64,000 bases of DNA from Shewanella loihica PV-4 (GTDB lineage: Bacteria > Pseudomonadota > Gammaproteobacteria > Enterobacterales > Shewanellaceae): assembly GCF_000016065.1 (NCBI RefSeq), contig NC_009092.1, positions 4,216,001-4,280,000 on the forward strand. Reading direction: 5' to 3'. Below, one piece after another: positions 38,578 through 48,115 of this stretch. Under the pieces are notes generated by a model. That model made no database searches, was not told the origin of the DNA, and saw only the letters and a program-made list of their open reading frames with translations. The position numbers and the translations under genes are program-made. Within the stretch, counting starts at the first letter, position 1; the number at the start of each line of letters is the position of its first letter.

Positions 38578-39043
38578 TAGCGGTCAAAATCTACCGGATT
38601 TTCAGCCAGCAAAACTAGGTAAGCAGTTATCTAAAACTGAGAAGCGGGTCGCCGACAGATAAAATCACTGGTGATGAGTCTGACGGCGCCCGCTTGCACA
38701 ACAAAGGTTCAATTTTTTTCGCGCGTTATTCAAACGCGGGCCATGGCCGCTGACGCACCATAATTAGGTGCGCACCTTTTTGTTTAAAACAATCAACCAC
38801 CTAAGCTTAGTTTAACTGGTACTAAAGTACCGTTAAAAAGCCTTGCCGCCTCACTTTCCTGCCGTTAGTTTCCCTTAAGAGGTCTGACGTCCGACGTCTG
38901 ACCTCTGTGTCTGAATATTTAAAACCCTGAGTAACTAAAGCCTGAGTAACTGACACCTGAGTAGCTAACACCTAGTTACTGAAACTGGTGATTGAAACCA
39001 GGTAACAAAACCTAAAACAACATCAAATAAGAGAAATAAGCCA
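38578..39043. other. Intergenic region with a palindrome and degenerate tandem repeats
   Basis: About 465 bases without a gene. It holds GCACC-ATAATTA-GGTGC (38755-38771) joined to the palindrome GGTGCGCACC (38767-38776), and a run of about four degenerate 15-bp units of the type CCTGAGTAACTAA at about 38926-38990 just before the hydrolase gene. The promoter of the hydrolase/DUF4785 pair should be here; no clear -35/-10 was assigned. Confidence 0.55.
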
Positions 39044-39901
39044 ATGAAGATCTATAAAAAGCTCATGATGCTGGGTCTGTTTGCTGTCAGCCCATTGACT
39101 TATGCCGCTTCCGGACTCGTGTTTATCCATGGTACCGGGCATCAGACAGATGCGCTGTCGGACTATTGGACACGGGAATTTGTCGACTCCGTCCGCCAGG
39201 GGGCTGCCTCGCCCGATAACTATCTGGTGATCAACTGCGATTTCGACCAATACATGTGGGATGACGCCGCCGCGGGCTGTCTGGCCGGGCAACTCACCCA
39301 GTTTATCGAGAGTAAAAACATTAACGATCTTACCCTGCTGACCCACTCTAACGGCGGCAACGTGGTGCGCTGGATCCTCTCCAACCCCACCTGGGACAGT
39401 CGCTATCCCAAGATCATCAACGCCACCTCCAGGGTGATCGCCCTGGCGCCTTCAAGCGGCGGCACGCCACTGGCCGATGCAGTCACCCAGGGCAATGTGT
39501 TCGAGACCTCTCTGGGTTGGCTGCTGGGCTATGGCAGCGATGCGGTGAAACAGCAGCAGGTGAGCTGGATGAGCAGCTATAACAACAGCTGGCTCTATGG
39601 CACCTCGGGTCGCCCTGCGCTGCCCTCGCCCTTCGAGGTCGTGGTGGGCTCAGATGTCGACTCCGCCTTCTGGGACGGCGACAGCTACTGCGCCGGCTAT
39701 CAGTATCAGGTGGCGCTTGAGACTACACAAAACTGGCTCGACGACTGCTCGGACGGTTTCCTGGAGTGTCAGTCGCAATCGGCTGCGGGCACAGTCTGGT
39801 TCAAAGACATTCAGCGCACCGCCGGTAAGGAACCTCTGAGCCATCAGCAGAGCCGCCGCGCCTGCTTCAACCTCGACACCCTGATCCGCGACCATATCTA
39901 G
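39044..39901 (+). CDS. Secreted alpha/beta hydrolase, lipase-like
   Basis: A 285-residue exported protein with a signal peptide ending TYA (about residue 21). FIHGTGHQT (about 27-35) is the oxyanion region. The nucleophile elbow reads LLTHSNGGNVVRW (about 98-110), where THSNGG replaces the usual GHSxGG. Several cysteines (CDF, GCL, YCAG, DDCSD, LEC, RACF) may form disulfides. A triacylglycerol lipase or polyhydroxyalkanoate-like hydrolase role is possible, but the substrate is unknown. It is 10 bases upstream of the DUF4785 lipoprotein gene, which suggests a shared role at the surface or outside. Confidence 0.75.
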   Translation: MKIYKKLMMLGLFAVSPLTYAASGLVFIHGTGHQTDALSDYWTREFVDSVRQGAASPDNYLVINCDFDQYMWDDAAAGCLAGQLTQFIESKNINDLTLLTHSNGGNVVRWILSNPTWDSRYPKIINATSRVIALAPSSGGTPLADAVTQGNVFETSLGWLLGYGSDAVKQQQVSWMSSYNNSWLYGTSGRPALPSPFEVVVGSDVDSAFWDGDSYCAGYQYQVALETTQNWLDDCSDGFLECQSQSAAGTVWFKDIQRTAGKEPLSHQQSRRACFNLDTLIRDHI

Positions 39902-39911
39902 GAGCCATAAG

Positions 39912-41198
39912 ATGAAACCATCAATTAAAATGGCGAGTGTGTTCGCCCTGTCCGCCCTGTTGAGCGCCTGTCAAAACGACGAACCTCAGGCAGAAAATAC
40001 CCCACAGGCCAGCGCAATGACAGTCACTCAGGTGACCCTGCTGGCACCCACCTCTGAGGATCTCACCATAGATACCCTGGCCACCACAGAGCTGCCAGCG
40101 GTCAACGGCAATCGCGGCGGCGTCAGTTTTAGCGCGCCCATGGGTGCCACGGTCCAGATCCAGGCCCCAAGCCAGCTTGATCAGAGCAGTAGCGATCAGT
40201 ATTGGCGCACCGTGTCGGGCGCCGAGCTGAACAAGGGGATCATGCTGGCGGTCAGCCAGAACGATAGCGTGATCCGGGTGGCGCCGCGGGGCGATGCCAG
40301 CTCGGGGGCCCTGCAACACAGCCCGGCTATCTCGCCGGATCAGCTGCGCCTCTACAAGGTCGACAAACAGAGCGTGGATAAGTCGGCATCTATGATCCAA
40401 TCCATGAGCGACCCACAGGCGATGGCGACGGCTGGCATAGTCGATGATTCCAGTGCCTTGAGGCTCTCCAAGCAGGCGACGCCCGGCGTGTATCAGCTAC
40501 AGGTGGTTAGGCCCCTTGGGGCCAACGACAGCTATCTGGTTAACGTTAAGGAGAAGGGCAGCCCCTATCAGCTGGCCCTGTCGGCGCCTAACCGTCTGAG
40601 CAGTCAGGCCCCTAAGCTGGCGTTCGATCTTAAGCTGAGCAACAGCGATATCGCTCTTAGCCCGACCGCGACGCTCAAGCAGAGCGATGGTCGCTACCAC
40701 AGGCTTGCCCTGGTTAAGCAGGGCGATAACTGGCAGGCCCAGCTACCGGATGAGCTGGCGATGCCCAGCAGCAACCTGGGCCTGAGCGAGATCCAGGTCG
40801 ACGTCGAGACCCGGGTCAATGGCCTACCACTGATCCGCACCGTCAAGACCGCCTTCAAGCAATATGTGCCTGCGGCCAAGCTGTCGGATCAGGCCAGCAT
40901 CTATTGGCAGGATAACAAGCCGACCCAGGCGGTGTTCGACCTGCAGGTAGCCAGCCCTGGACGCTATCAAGTGTCAGCCGTGTTGGTGGGCACAGATGCT
41001 CAGGGTAAGCAGGCCAATATCCTGCGCGCCGAGACGGCCCAGTGGCTGGATGCTGATGGCCAGGTGAGCCTGAGCTTCGACGCCGAGCAGCTCAAGGCCT
41101 CGGGTCTGGGCGCTCCCTACGCCATCAAGGCGCTGGAGCTAAAAGATCAGAGCCAGATGGCGCGTCTGAGTTACCTGGGCGAGGCCGCCTCACTCTAG
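39912..41198 (+). CDS. DUF4785 lipoprotein
   Basis: A 428-residue protein with lipobox LSAC (cysteine at residue 17). The mature part is largely beta-strand with a repeated immunoglobulin-like appearance (about 40-160, 185-300 and 310-420) and fits DUF4785, a family I know from Shewanella and Legionella exported proteins. Near the middle is ASMIQSMSDPQAM. Function unknown. It is cotranscribed with the hydrolase and followed by a terminator, so a chaperone, inhibitor or surface partner of the hydrolase is possible. Confidence 0.7.
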   Translation: MKPSIKMASVFALSALLSACQNDEPQAENTPQASAMTVTQVTLLAPTSEDLTIDTLATTELPAVNGNRGGVSFSAPMGATVQIQAPSQLDQSSSDQYWRTVSGAELNKGIMLAVSQNDSVIRVAPRGDASSGALQHSPAISPDQLRLYKVDKQSVDKSASMIQSMSDPQAMATAGIVDDSSALRLSKQATPGVYQLQVVRPLGANDSYLVNVKEKGSPYQLALSAPNRLSSQAPKLAFDLKLSNSDIALSPTATLKQSDGRYHRLALVKQGDNWQAQLPDELAMPSSNLGLSEIQVDVETRVNGLPLIRTVKTAFKQYVPAAKLSDQASIYWQDNKPTQAVFDLQVASPGRYQVSAVLVGTDAQGKQANILRAETAQWLDADGQVSLSFDAEQLKASGLGAPYAIKALELKDQSQMARLSYLGEAASL

Positions 41199-41215
41199 CT
41201 ATATGCTAAAAGCGA

Positions 41216-41252
41216 AAGCGCCCGCTATGGTCACATAGCGGGCGCTTTTTTA
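41216..41252. terminator. Rho-independent terminator between convergent genes
   Basis: AAGCGCCCGCTATG / CATAGCGGGCGCTT is a perfect 14-bp stem with loop GTCA-type spacing, followed by a T run. Confidence 0.92.
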
Positions 41253-41268
41253 TTTTCTATTTAACGCC

Positions 41269-44200
41269 TTACAGCTCGGTATGGGGCTTCACCTTGTCAA
41301 AGTCGGCCAGGATGGCGTAGGCACAGGGGATGATAAACAGCACCAGCAGGGTGGAGGCGAAGATACCGAAGACGATCGACACCACCAGAGGCTGCACCAC
41401 CTGGGCCTGCAGGCTGGTTTCCAGCAGCAGGGGCAAGAGGCCCGCCGCCGTGGTCAGCGAGGTGAGAAACACCGCCCTGAAACGCTCGCGACTGGCGCTC
41501 ACCACCGCCTGATGCACACTATCTCCCTCATCCACATGGTGGCGTATGTACTGCACCAGCAGGATGGAGTCGTTCACTACGATTCCCGCCAGCGAGATGA
41601 AGCCCATGATAGAGGGCATGGAGAGGTTATAGCCCAGCAGCAGATGGCCCCAGAGCACGCCGATCAGCGCCAGCGGGATCGCCAGCATCACCACGGCGGG
41701 TTCCAGATAGCTCCTGAACTGAAAACTCAGGATGGCGAACAGGCCAAACAGACCGATGAGGAAGCCTTTGCCCATAGAGCTGCCGGTCTTGGCCGTCTCC
41801 TTGGCCGAGCCTTCGAAGTCGACCCTCAGCTGAGGATAGCTCTGCTGCACCTGAGCCAGCCACTCGCGCTTTATCGCGGCTATGGTCTCGTTGGCATTGG
41901 CGCGCTGATTGTCCACATCGGCCATCACGGTCACGCTGCGCAGACCATTGATGCGCTGAATACGCACATAGGAGCGCTGATCCTGCAGCAGGGCGATGGA
42001 GGAGAGCGGCAGCTGACTGCCATCACTCAGCATGATGGGGAAGTTGGCCAGGGCCTGTAGATCCCCTGCCTGCAACTTGTTGAGCCGCACCTCGATCTCG
42101 ATATTTTCCGGCCCTACCTGCACCTCGTCGGCCAGCTGACCAAAGTAGGCGCTGCGCAGCTGGGCCGCCACCAGTTGGCCATCAATGCCGAAGCTCTCGG
42201 CGCCGGGACGCAGGCTCACCTTGATCTCCTCCTTGCCCGGACGCATGTCGTCGAGTATGCCGCTGATGCCATCAAACTGCCCCAGATAACTCTGCAGCGA
42301 CACGGATGCCTGTTTCAGCATATCCAGATCGTCGCCCTGCAGGCGGATCTCTATATCCCGCCCCGCCGGCCCCATGGTCGGCTGCTTGAACACCAAGGAC
42401 AGCGGAATCGCCAGCTCACCCGTCTCGATACGCCAATCGCGGATAAACTCCTCGATCAGGGTATTGCGGGTCTCTGCCGACAACAGATCCAGCCTGACGG
42501 TCGCCACATGGGGGCCGCTCTCACCGGCATCGGCGTTAAAGTTGTACTGTGCCGTAATATCCCGGATCAGCTCATGCTCATCCTCCACCTCATGGGTGTA
42601 TCTGTCGCCCACACGCTTGGCGCTGGCGATCAGTGTCTCGACCACCTTCTGGGTCTGACTCAGGGAGCTACCCGGCGGCAGTATGATACGCGCCTCGGCG
42701 ATATCGCCATCCAGATCGGGGAAAGGCACAAACTTGAGCGCGCCGCCCACCACTAAAGAGACAGAGACAAGCAGCAGGCCTATGGTGGCGCCGACGCTGA
42801 CATAGCGCCAGCGCACCATGAAGGTCACCAGAGTCACCAAGCTGTTATTACGAAACGCTTCGAAGCGGGTGAGAAACTTAGCCTTAAGCTCGCCGATGCG
42901 GTTAGGCTTGGTCTCCGCCTTGGCGTGTGCCAGTGAGTGATTCAGGTGATTGGGCAGAATCAAGAAGGCCTCGAACAGACTGATGGTCAGCACCATGATC
43001 AGCACGGTCGGAATGGCCGACAGTACCGCCCCCATCTGGCCATCCAGCCCCAAGAGCGCGCTGAAGATCAGCACAGTCGTCAGGAATGAGGAGACCACAC
43101 CTGGGGCGACCTTCTGCACTCCCTTCACCACGGCCTCATGGGGCGCCATGCCTCTGTCTATGTGGGAGGCGATCGACTCGGCGATCACTATGGCGTCATC
43201 CATCATGATACCGATAGCCATCAAAAGCCCCACCAGGCTCATGAGGTTGATGGACACGCCGAACAGGCTCATCAAGTAGAGTCCGCCGAGGAAGGCGACC
43301 GGCAAACCGGCCGACACCCAGAAGGAGTAGCGCAGGGAGAAAAACAGCCACATGCTGAGGAAGACCAGGATGATCCCCTGCCAGCCGTTGGTGATCATCA
43401 TCTTCAGCCTGTCTTGCAGCACGGAGGAGAGATCGTTGGTCATGGTCAGGCGCACACCGTCCGGCGCGCGGGCCTGCTCCAGTTCGATAAACTCGCTCAC
43501 CTTGGCCTTGATCCGCAGCGCGTCGTCGGCCTTGTTCTTCTGCACCTTGATCAGCGCCGCGTTGCTGCCGTTGAACTGAATATGCTCCTCATCCAGCTCG
43601 AACCTGTCGCTGATGGTGGCGATATTGCCAAGACGCACCACGCTACCATCGGGATTGGAGGCTATGATGATTTCCGCCAGCGAAGCCGGGGTGACCTTAC
43701 GCTCATCGAACCTCAGCAGGATATTCTTATCCTTGAGCTCGATATTCCCCGCCGGCATCTTCACGTTCTGACGGCCGACCTTATCGGCAATCTCGGCGGC
43801 GGTCAGCCCCAGCCTGCGCATATCCGCCTGATTGAGCTCGATGCGCAGCTGATGATCCGAGAAGCCTGCGATGGAGACCAGGCTCACCCCGGCGTCTATC
43901 TTGAGACGACGCTTCACATCCTCGGCATAGCTCTTCAGGTGTGGCCAACTGGTGTCGGCGACGATGGCGATATCCACCACGGGCTCCGCCCAATCCAGCT
44001 CCTTGACGATGGGCGGCTCGATCTGCGCCGGGAAGTTCTGAATCGCGTTGATCTGGGTCTGCACATCCACCAGCATGCGCCCCAGATCTGCCTTGGGCTC
44101 CAGCTTGAGGCGCATTGAGGCTATCCCCTCCTGTGCGTCACACTTGACCTCTTCGATGTTGGCCAGGCCGTCGACCGCATCCTCCATCCGCAAACAGATG

Positions 44201-44379
44201 CTCTCCTCCACCTCGACCGGCGAGGCGCCCGGGTAGACCACGGTCGCCATCACATAGGGCGGGGCAAACTCGGGAAAGGTCTCGCGCTTGATGCTGCTCA
44301 TGTTGAGCAGACCCAGCAGCAGGAAGGCCAACATCAAGAGGTTTGCCAGGGTGGGATGTCTTGTGATGTAGGCGATCAC
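41269..44379 (-). CDS. RND efflux permease (AcrB superfamily, hydrophobe/amphiphile type)
   Basis: A 1036-residue inner membrane pump with twelve membrane segments and two large periplasmic loops. It starts MIAYITRHPTLANLLMLAFLLLG; TM4 contains GIMMDDAIVIAES (about 390-402) with the paired aspartates of proton transfer. By similarity of these segments it belongs to the VexB/MexK-like branch rather than classical AcrB. Substrates unknown. It overlaps the adaptor gene by four bases (ATGA) and is third in a TetR-adaptor-pump operon. Confidence 0.92.
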   Translation of the reverse strand: MIAYITRHPTLANLLMLAFLLLGLLNMSSIKRETFPEFAPPYVMATVVYPGASPVEVEESICLRMEDAVDGLANIEEVKCDAQEGIASMRLKLEPKADLGRMLVDVQTQINAIQNFPAQIEPPIVKELDWAEPVVDIAIVADTSWPHLKSYAEDVKRRLKIDAGVSLVSIAGFSDHQLRIELNQADMRRLGLTAAEIADKVGRQNVKMPAGNIELKDKNILLRFDERKVTPASLAEIIIASNPDGSVVRLGNIATISDRFELDEEHIQFNGSNAALIKVQKNKADDALRIKAKVSEFIELEQARAPDGVRLTMTNDLSSVLQDRLKMMITNGWQGIILVFLSMWLFFSLRYSFWVSAGLPVAFLGGLYLMSLFGVSINLMSLVGLLMAIGIMMDDAIVIAESIASHIDRGMAPHEAVVKGVQKVAPGVVSSFLTTVLIFSALLGLDGQMGAVLSAIPTVLIMVLTISLFEAFLILPNHLNHSLAHAKAETKPNRIGELKAKFLTRFEAFRNNSLVTLVTFMVRWRYVSVGATIGLLLVSVSLVVGGALKFVPFPDLDGDIAEARIILPPGSSLSQTQKVVETLIASAKRVGDRYTHEVEDEHELIRDITAQYNFNADAGESGPHVATVRLDLLSAETRNTLIEEFIRDWRIETGELAIPLSLVFKQPTMGPAGRDIEIRLQGDDLDMLKQASVSLQSYLGQFDGISGILDDMRPGKEEIKVSLRPGAESFGIDGQLVAAQLRSAYFGQLADEVQVGPENIEIEVRLNKLQAGDLQALANFPIMLSDGSQLPLSSIALLQDQRSYVRIQRINGLRSVTVMADVDNQRANANETIAAIKREWLAQVQQSYPQLRVDFEGSAKETAKTGSSMGKGFLIGLFGLFAILSFQFRSYLEPAVVMLAIPLALIGVLWGHLLLGYNLSMPSIMGFISLAGIVVNDSILLVQYIRHHVDEGDSVHQAVVSASRERFRAVFLTSLTTAAGLLPLLLETSLQAQVVQPLVVSIVFGIFASTLLVLFIIPCAYAILADFDKVKPHTEL

Positions 44380-45683
44380 AGCGGCGCCCCTCCCTCATTG
44401 GCAACAGGCTTGAGCGACATACCGGGAATGGCCGGGATCAGGTCGTTGAGCACCAGGGCCTCACCCGCCTTCAACTCACCCTCGACGGCCACCTGCTGCT
44501 CGTGGCGGAACAGCATCTCGACCGGTTTGATCACCAGCTTCTGCTGGGCATCCATCAGATAGATCTGATCGCCCCGCAGCGCCCGCTCGGGGATCACGAA
44601 ATGTTCCCTCGGTTTGCCGCTGATCACCGCGCTGACAAACATCCCCTTGGTCAGCGGCGGACGCAGCAGCAGATCCATCTGGCTGAAGTCCTGCTCCACC
44701 TCTAAGTAGACACCTATAGTGGCCTGGTTGGGGTTGACCGTCTCGGCGACCCGGGTCACCCGCGCCGGCCAGCTAAAGCTATGATTGCCAGCCTGAAAAC
44801 TTACCTCCGCCTGCAACTCAAACTCGTCGATAGAGGGCATGCTTCTGGGCTTTGATGCCTGCACCAGGCTGCTTACCAAGGCGCGCATATCCTGCAAGGA
44901 TAACTCCGCCTTGATCTCGGCTGTGCCTAGCCTGTGGGCCACCAGCATCACGGCGCCAGCAGCCACCACCTGATCTTGCTCGATATTGATGTCCGACACC
45001 CGCACATCGAAGGGCAGCACCACCTTGGTCTGGTTAAGGCGGCGCTCGGCGTCCTGCAAGGAGGCCTTGTCGACGCTCAGCTGCGCCTCGCTCACCTTGC
45101 GATCGTCGGGGAGCAACTTGAGGGAACTCTGTAGATCTTCCACCAGCTTGGTCTGGGCCAGCAGCGACTGCTTCTGATTCTCCAGCTCAGAGCTCGATAC
45201 CAGGTTGCGCTTCTTCAGGGTCAGCTTGCGTTGATACTCCTGCTCGGCCAGCACCAGCTTCTGCTCCTCGATCTTCAGGCTGGTATTGAGGTTCTTCTCC
45301 TGCTGATCCAGACGGGTCAGCTGCGCCTGGGTGGCATGCATGCTGGCCTGTGCCTGGGCGACCTTTAGCTGGTATTCCAGCGGATCTATCTCGAGCACCA
45401 GTGTGCCCTTGGGCAGCATGCGGCCGGTTTCCAGCTGGGGATGGCGATACAACACCTTGCCGCCCACCTCGGCCACCGCCTGCCACACATGCTTGGGTTC
45501 GACCCGGCCGAAGCCGATGACTCTGGGTGCTATGGGTTGCTGAGCTAGCGGCATCACCTCGACCGCCCTGGCCTTATCGTATCCGGCCACCAGTGAGGGC
45601 GAAGGTTTTAGCAGCGCCGCCAGCACTATGGCCAGCACGCCGACGCCCACACCGACTAATAGATAGCGTTTCTTGTTATTCAT
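44376..45683 (-). CDS. RND efflux periplasmic adaptor (HlyD/AcrA type)
   Basis: A membrane-fusion protein of about 435 residues with one N-terminal anchor (about 6-26), split lipoyl halves around a long coiled-coil hairpin (about 90-205), and beta-barrel regions. The ATG at 45683 has AGGA and GAGAG upstream; an ATG at 45692 with poor spacing is also in frame. It overlaps the end of the TetR gene and the start of the pump gene, so all three are translationally linked. Confidence 0.9.
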   Translation of the reverse strand: MNNKKRYLLVGVGVGVLAIVLAALLKPSPSLVAGYDKARAVEVMPLAQQPIAPRVIGFGRVEPKHVWQAVAEVGGKVLYRHPQLETGRMLPKGTLVLEIDPLEYQLKVAQAQASMHATQAQLTRLDQQEKNLNTSLKIEEQKLVLAEQEYQRKLTLKKRNLVSSSELENQKQSLLAQTKLVEDLQSSLKLLPDDRKVSEAQLSVDKASLQDAERRLNQTKVVLPFDVRVSDINIEQDQVVAAGAVMLVAHRLGTAEIKAELSLQDMRALVSSLVQASKPRSMPSIDEFELQAEVSFQAGNHSFSWPARVTRVAETVNPNQATIGVYLEVEQDFSQMDLLLRPPLTKGMFVSAVISGKPREHFVIPERALRGDQIYLMDAQQKLVIKPVEMLFRHEQQVAVEGELKAGEALVLNDLIPAIPGMSLKPVANEGGAPL

Positions 45684-46329
45684 CTCTCTCATCCTTCACG
45701 TCCATCAGACCACGCTGCAGTAGACGGGTATTTTGCTCGGCAAGTAGTTGTAGAAAGTCCGGCGTAAGTTCTATGCCGACCCTTTCGAGTAAGTTTTCCG
45801 GCACGATAAAGGGAAACACCATCATGGCGAAGAAGCTCAGCTGAGCGCAGTGGGCGTCCACATCGTCCTTCAGCAGATTCTTATCCTTTAATCGTTGAAA
45901 TATGGCGATATTCTCGAAGTTAACCACCTCATAGAAGGCCTTGGTCACCTCGGCATTTTCCGGCAGGCTCTGATCCAGTCCGGCGATGCGCAGCATGAGT
46001 CTGGGAAAGTGCGGATGCTTGCTCATGACGCTGTAGTAGGTCTGTAGCAAGGCCGCCGGGCTCTCCTGGCGCGTCTCTCTTCTCGCCTTATGCAGCTGGG
46101 CCAGCACGGGCATCGCCGTCTCATGGATCATGGTGGAGAACAACTTCTCCTTGGAGCCGAAGTAGTAACGGATCAGGCCGGGGTCTGTGCCCGCCAGGCT
46201 GGCGATCTCGCGGATCGACACCTGAGCATAGGGACGTTCGATAAACAGATTTCTTGCCGCCAGGATCAGCTTATCGCGATTTTGAGTGTCGCCACTGGGA
46301 CGGCCGACACGACTTTTAGCTTCTGCCAT
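45676..46329 (-). CDS. TetR-family transcriptional regulator of the RND operon
   Basis: A 217-residue regulator. The N-terminal helix-turn-helix (about 20-66, LAARNLFIERPYAQVSIREIASLAGTDPGLIRYYFGSKEKLF) is typical TetR, and the C-terminal domain (about 90-210) is a helical ligand pocket. First gene of the pump operon, so it probably represses its own promoter, with pump substrates as inducers. Confidence 0.88.
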   Translation of the reverse strand: MAEAKSRVGRPSGDTQNRDKLILAARNLFIERPYAQVSIREIASLAGTDPGLIRYYFGSKEKLFSTMIHETAMPVLAQLHKARRETRQESPAALLQTYYSVMSKHPHFPRLMLRIAGLDQSLPENAEVTKAFYEVVNFENIAIFQRLKDKNLLKDDVDAHCAQLSFFAMMVFPFIVPENLLERVGIELTPDFLQLLAEQNTRLLQRGLMDVKDERDE

Positions 46330-46462
46330 AAAAATTCCTCAGTAGAGGAATTAATACTAGAAGAACTGGATTTGAATTGGCAGGGAAATAATTCCCCTAA
46401 AAACGCCATTGTGTAGAATTTTCGGCGGCGAAACCTAGCTCGGCCTCGCCGCCTGAGGCAGC

Positions 46463-47332
46463 TTAGACGGGGTCTTGGTGGATCAGCACTTCCACGTGCT
46501 CGAACAGACTTCTCACCCTTGCCTCGGCGGCATCGGCGATGGCATGGGCCTCCACCAGTGGCAGTCTGCCGTCGAGCTCCAGGTGGCACTGCACGAAGGT
46601 GGTCTTGCCCGAAGTGCGGGTACGCAGATCATGAAAACCATTTATGCGCGGGTCTTTCTCTATCGCCTGGACGATTTTGAGCTTGGTATCGGCATCCAGC
46701 TCCCGGTCCAGCAGCGACTGCGCCGAGCGGTAACCCAGATCGACCGCCTGCTGACCGATAAACAGGGCGATCAGTATGGCGAACAGGCCATCGGCCCACC
46801 ACCAGCCAAACTGCGACAAGACCAGGGCCATCAGCACGGCGCTGTTGAGAAACAGATCCGACTTATAGTGCAGGGCGTCGGCCTCCACTATGGTGCTGGA
46901 GGTCTTAGCCAAGGCGCGGCGTTGCAGCAGCACCAAGGCCAGAGTCAGCACTATGGCGATCACCGACACCACCACGCCCACCATGGCATGGTTGATGGGG
47001 GTTGGATTAATCAGCCTGTCGCTGCCATGTAGTAAGAGCAGCAGCGCCGAGCCCAGGATAAAGGCCGACTGGGCCAGGGCAGCCAGGGGCTCTGCCTTAC
47101 CGTGACCATACCTATGGTCTTGGTCTGCGGGCACTATGGCGTAACGAATGGCGATGAAGTTGACAATGGAAGCCAGGGCATCGGCGAAGGAGTCGGTGAG
47201 CGAAGCCAGCATGCTGGCGGAACCTGAATAGAGCCAGGCCGCCAGCTTGATGACTATCAGGGTGAGCGCGGTCGCCACGGCGGCGCGGCTAGCCAGTTTC
47301 ACCCAAAAATCGTATTGGGAAGTGTCGGTCAT
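46463..47332 (-). CDS. fieF: Cation diffusion facilitator FieF (YiiP-like)
   Basis: A 289-residue inner membrane Zn/Fe/Cd:proton antiporter of about six segments. The metal-site aspartates are in ASLTDSFAD (about 40-48) and DQDHRYGHGK (about 69-78). The C-terminal cytoplasmic domain (about 210-289) holds HDLRTRTSG. In E. coli fieF lies beside cpxP and the Cpx system; here it is adjacent to the CpxP-like gene and cpxRA, so the linkage is conserved. Confidence 0.92.
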   Translation of the reverse strand: MTDTSQYDFWVKLASRAAVATALTLIVIKLAAWLYSGSASMLASLTDSFADALASIVNFIAIRYAIVPADQDHRYGHGKAEPLAALAQSAFILGSALLLLLHGSDRLINPTPINHAMVGVVVSVIAIVLTLALVLLQRRALAKTSSTIVEADALHYKSDLFLNSAVLMALVLSQFGWWWADGLFAILIALFIGQQAVDLGYRSAQSLLDRELDADTKLKIVQAIEKDPRINGFHDLRTRTSGKTTFVQCHLELDGRLPLVEAHAIADAAEARVRSLFEHVEVLIHQDPV

Positions 47333-47397
47333 AGGGTCATATTACAGCTAACAATTAGCAGGGGAAGAATATGACCCAATTGTAACTCAGTTATCCC

Positions 47398-47880
47398 CTA
47401 TGGGCGATCTCCTTTACGTCCACCACGCTTGGCAAAATTCTCTTTAAATTTAGCCTGCTGCTCAGGGGTAAGCATTTGATAGATTTCGCGTTGCATCTTC
47501 ATGCGCTCCACCGCGGCCTGCGCTCTCTGCTCACTGCGCTGGGCCGTCATCGCCTTAAGATCGGCCTCGTTGAAGCTGTCCGAGGTGATCATATCCAGCA
47601 TCTGCTGTTTGTGGGCCGCACGCACCTCGTCCGATGGACGCTTGGCCTGCATCGCCTCGCGGTGCGACTGCATCAGCTCCTTCATCTGAGTGCGCTGGGC
47701 ATCGGTGAGATCCAGGCCGCGAAACATCTTGTGCATCTCGCCGTGGTAACCTTTGTGATCACCACGCATCTCATGGCGACAACCGCCGTCATCCGGGCCA
47801 GCCGCATACACAGCGGGTGCCAACAGGGCGGCGCTGGTCATTAACGCAAATAATCCTGATTTTAGGGTCATCTTATTCAT
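47398..47880 (-). CDS. CpxP/Spy-family periplasmic chaperone-like protein
   Basis: A 160-residue exported protein with a signal peptide ending VYA (about residue 26). Two LTxxQ motifs are present, LTDAQ (about 57-61) and LTPEQ (about 137-141), the family mark. The body is helical and charged. CpxP inhibits the CpxA sensor and helps clear misfolded periplasmic proteins; Spy is a chaperone. It is divergent from cpxR with a CpxR box in between, so it is likely CpxP, but Spy cannot be ruled out. Confidence 0.85.
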   Translation of the reverse strand: MNKMTLKSGLFALMTSAALLAPAVYAAGPDDGGCRHEMRGDHKGYHGEMHKMFRGLDLTDAQRTQMKELMQSHREAMQAKRPSDEVRAAHKQQMLDMITSDSFNEADLKAMTAQRSEQRAQAAVERMKMQREIYQMLTPEQQAKFKENFAKRGGRKGDRP

Positions 47881-47980
47881 AATCTGCCTCTTACGCTTAT
47901 CGCGGATAGTTAGTTCGCTCTGGGAGGAGCTTCGACACTAACAGTTTACGCCACCCTATGTAATGCAGGGTTTTCCTTAG

Positions 47981-47995
47981 GTAAACCTCTGTAAA
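47981..47995. promoter_or_regulatory. CpxR box between cpxP-like gene and cpxR
   Basis: GTAAA-CCTCT-GTAAA matches the CpxR consensus GTAAA-N5-GTAA(A) exactly. It lies between the divergent cpxP-like and cpxR starts and could control both. Confidence 0.88.
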
Positions 47996-48115
47996 GTTTG
48001 CGCAAAGAGTGACAATCTGCTGCCCGTCACGCCTTTACCTAGACTTACATTCTTAGACTGCAATTGACATCTAAAAGGGTATACTCAAGCTGTTATAGGT
48101 GTAGAGAGACGTACC

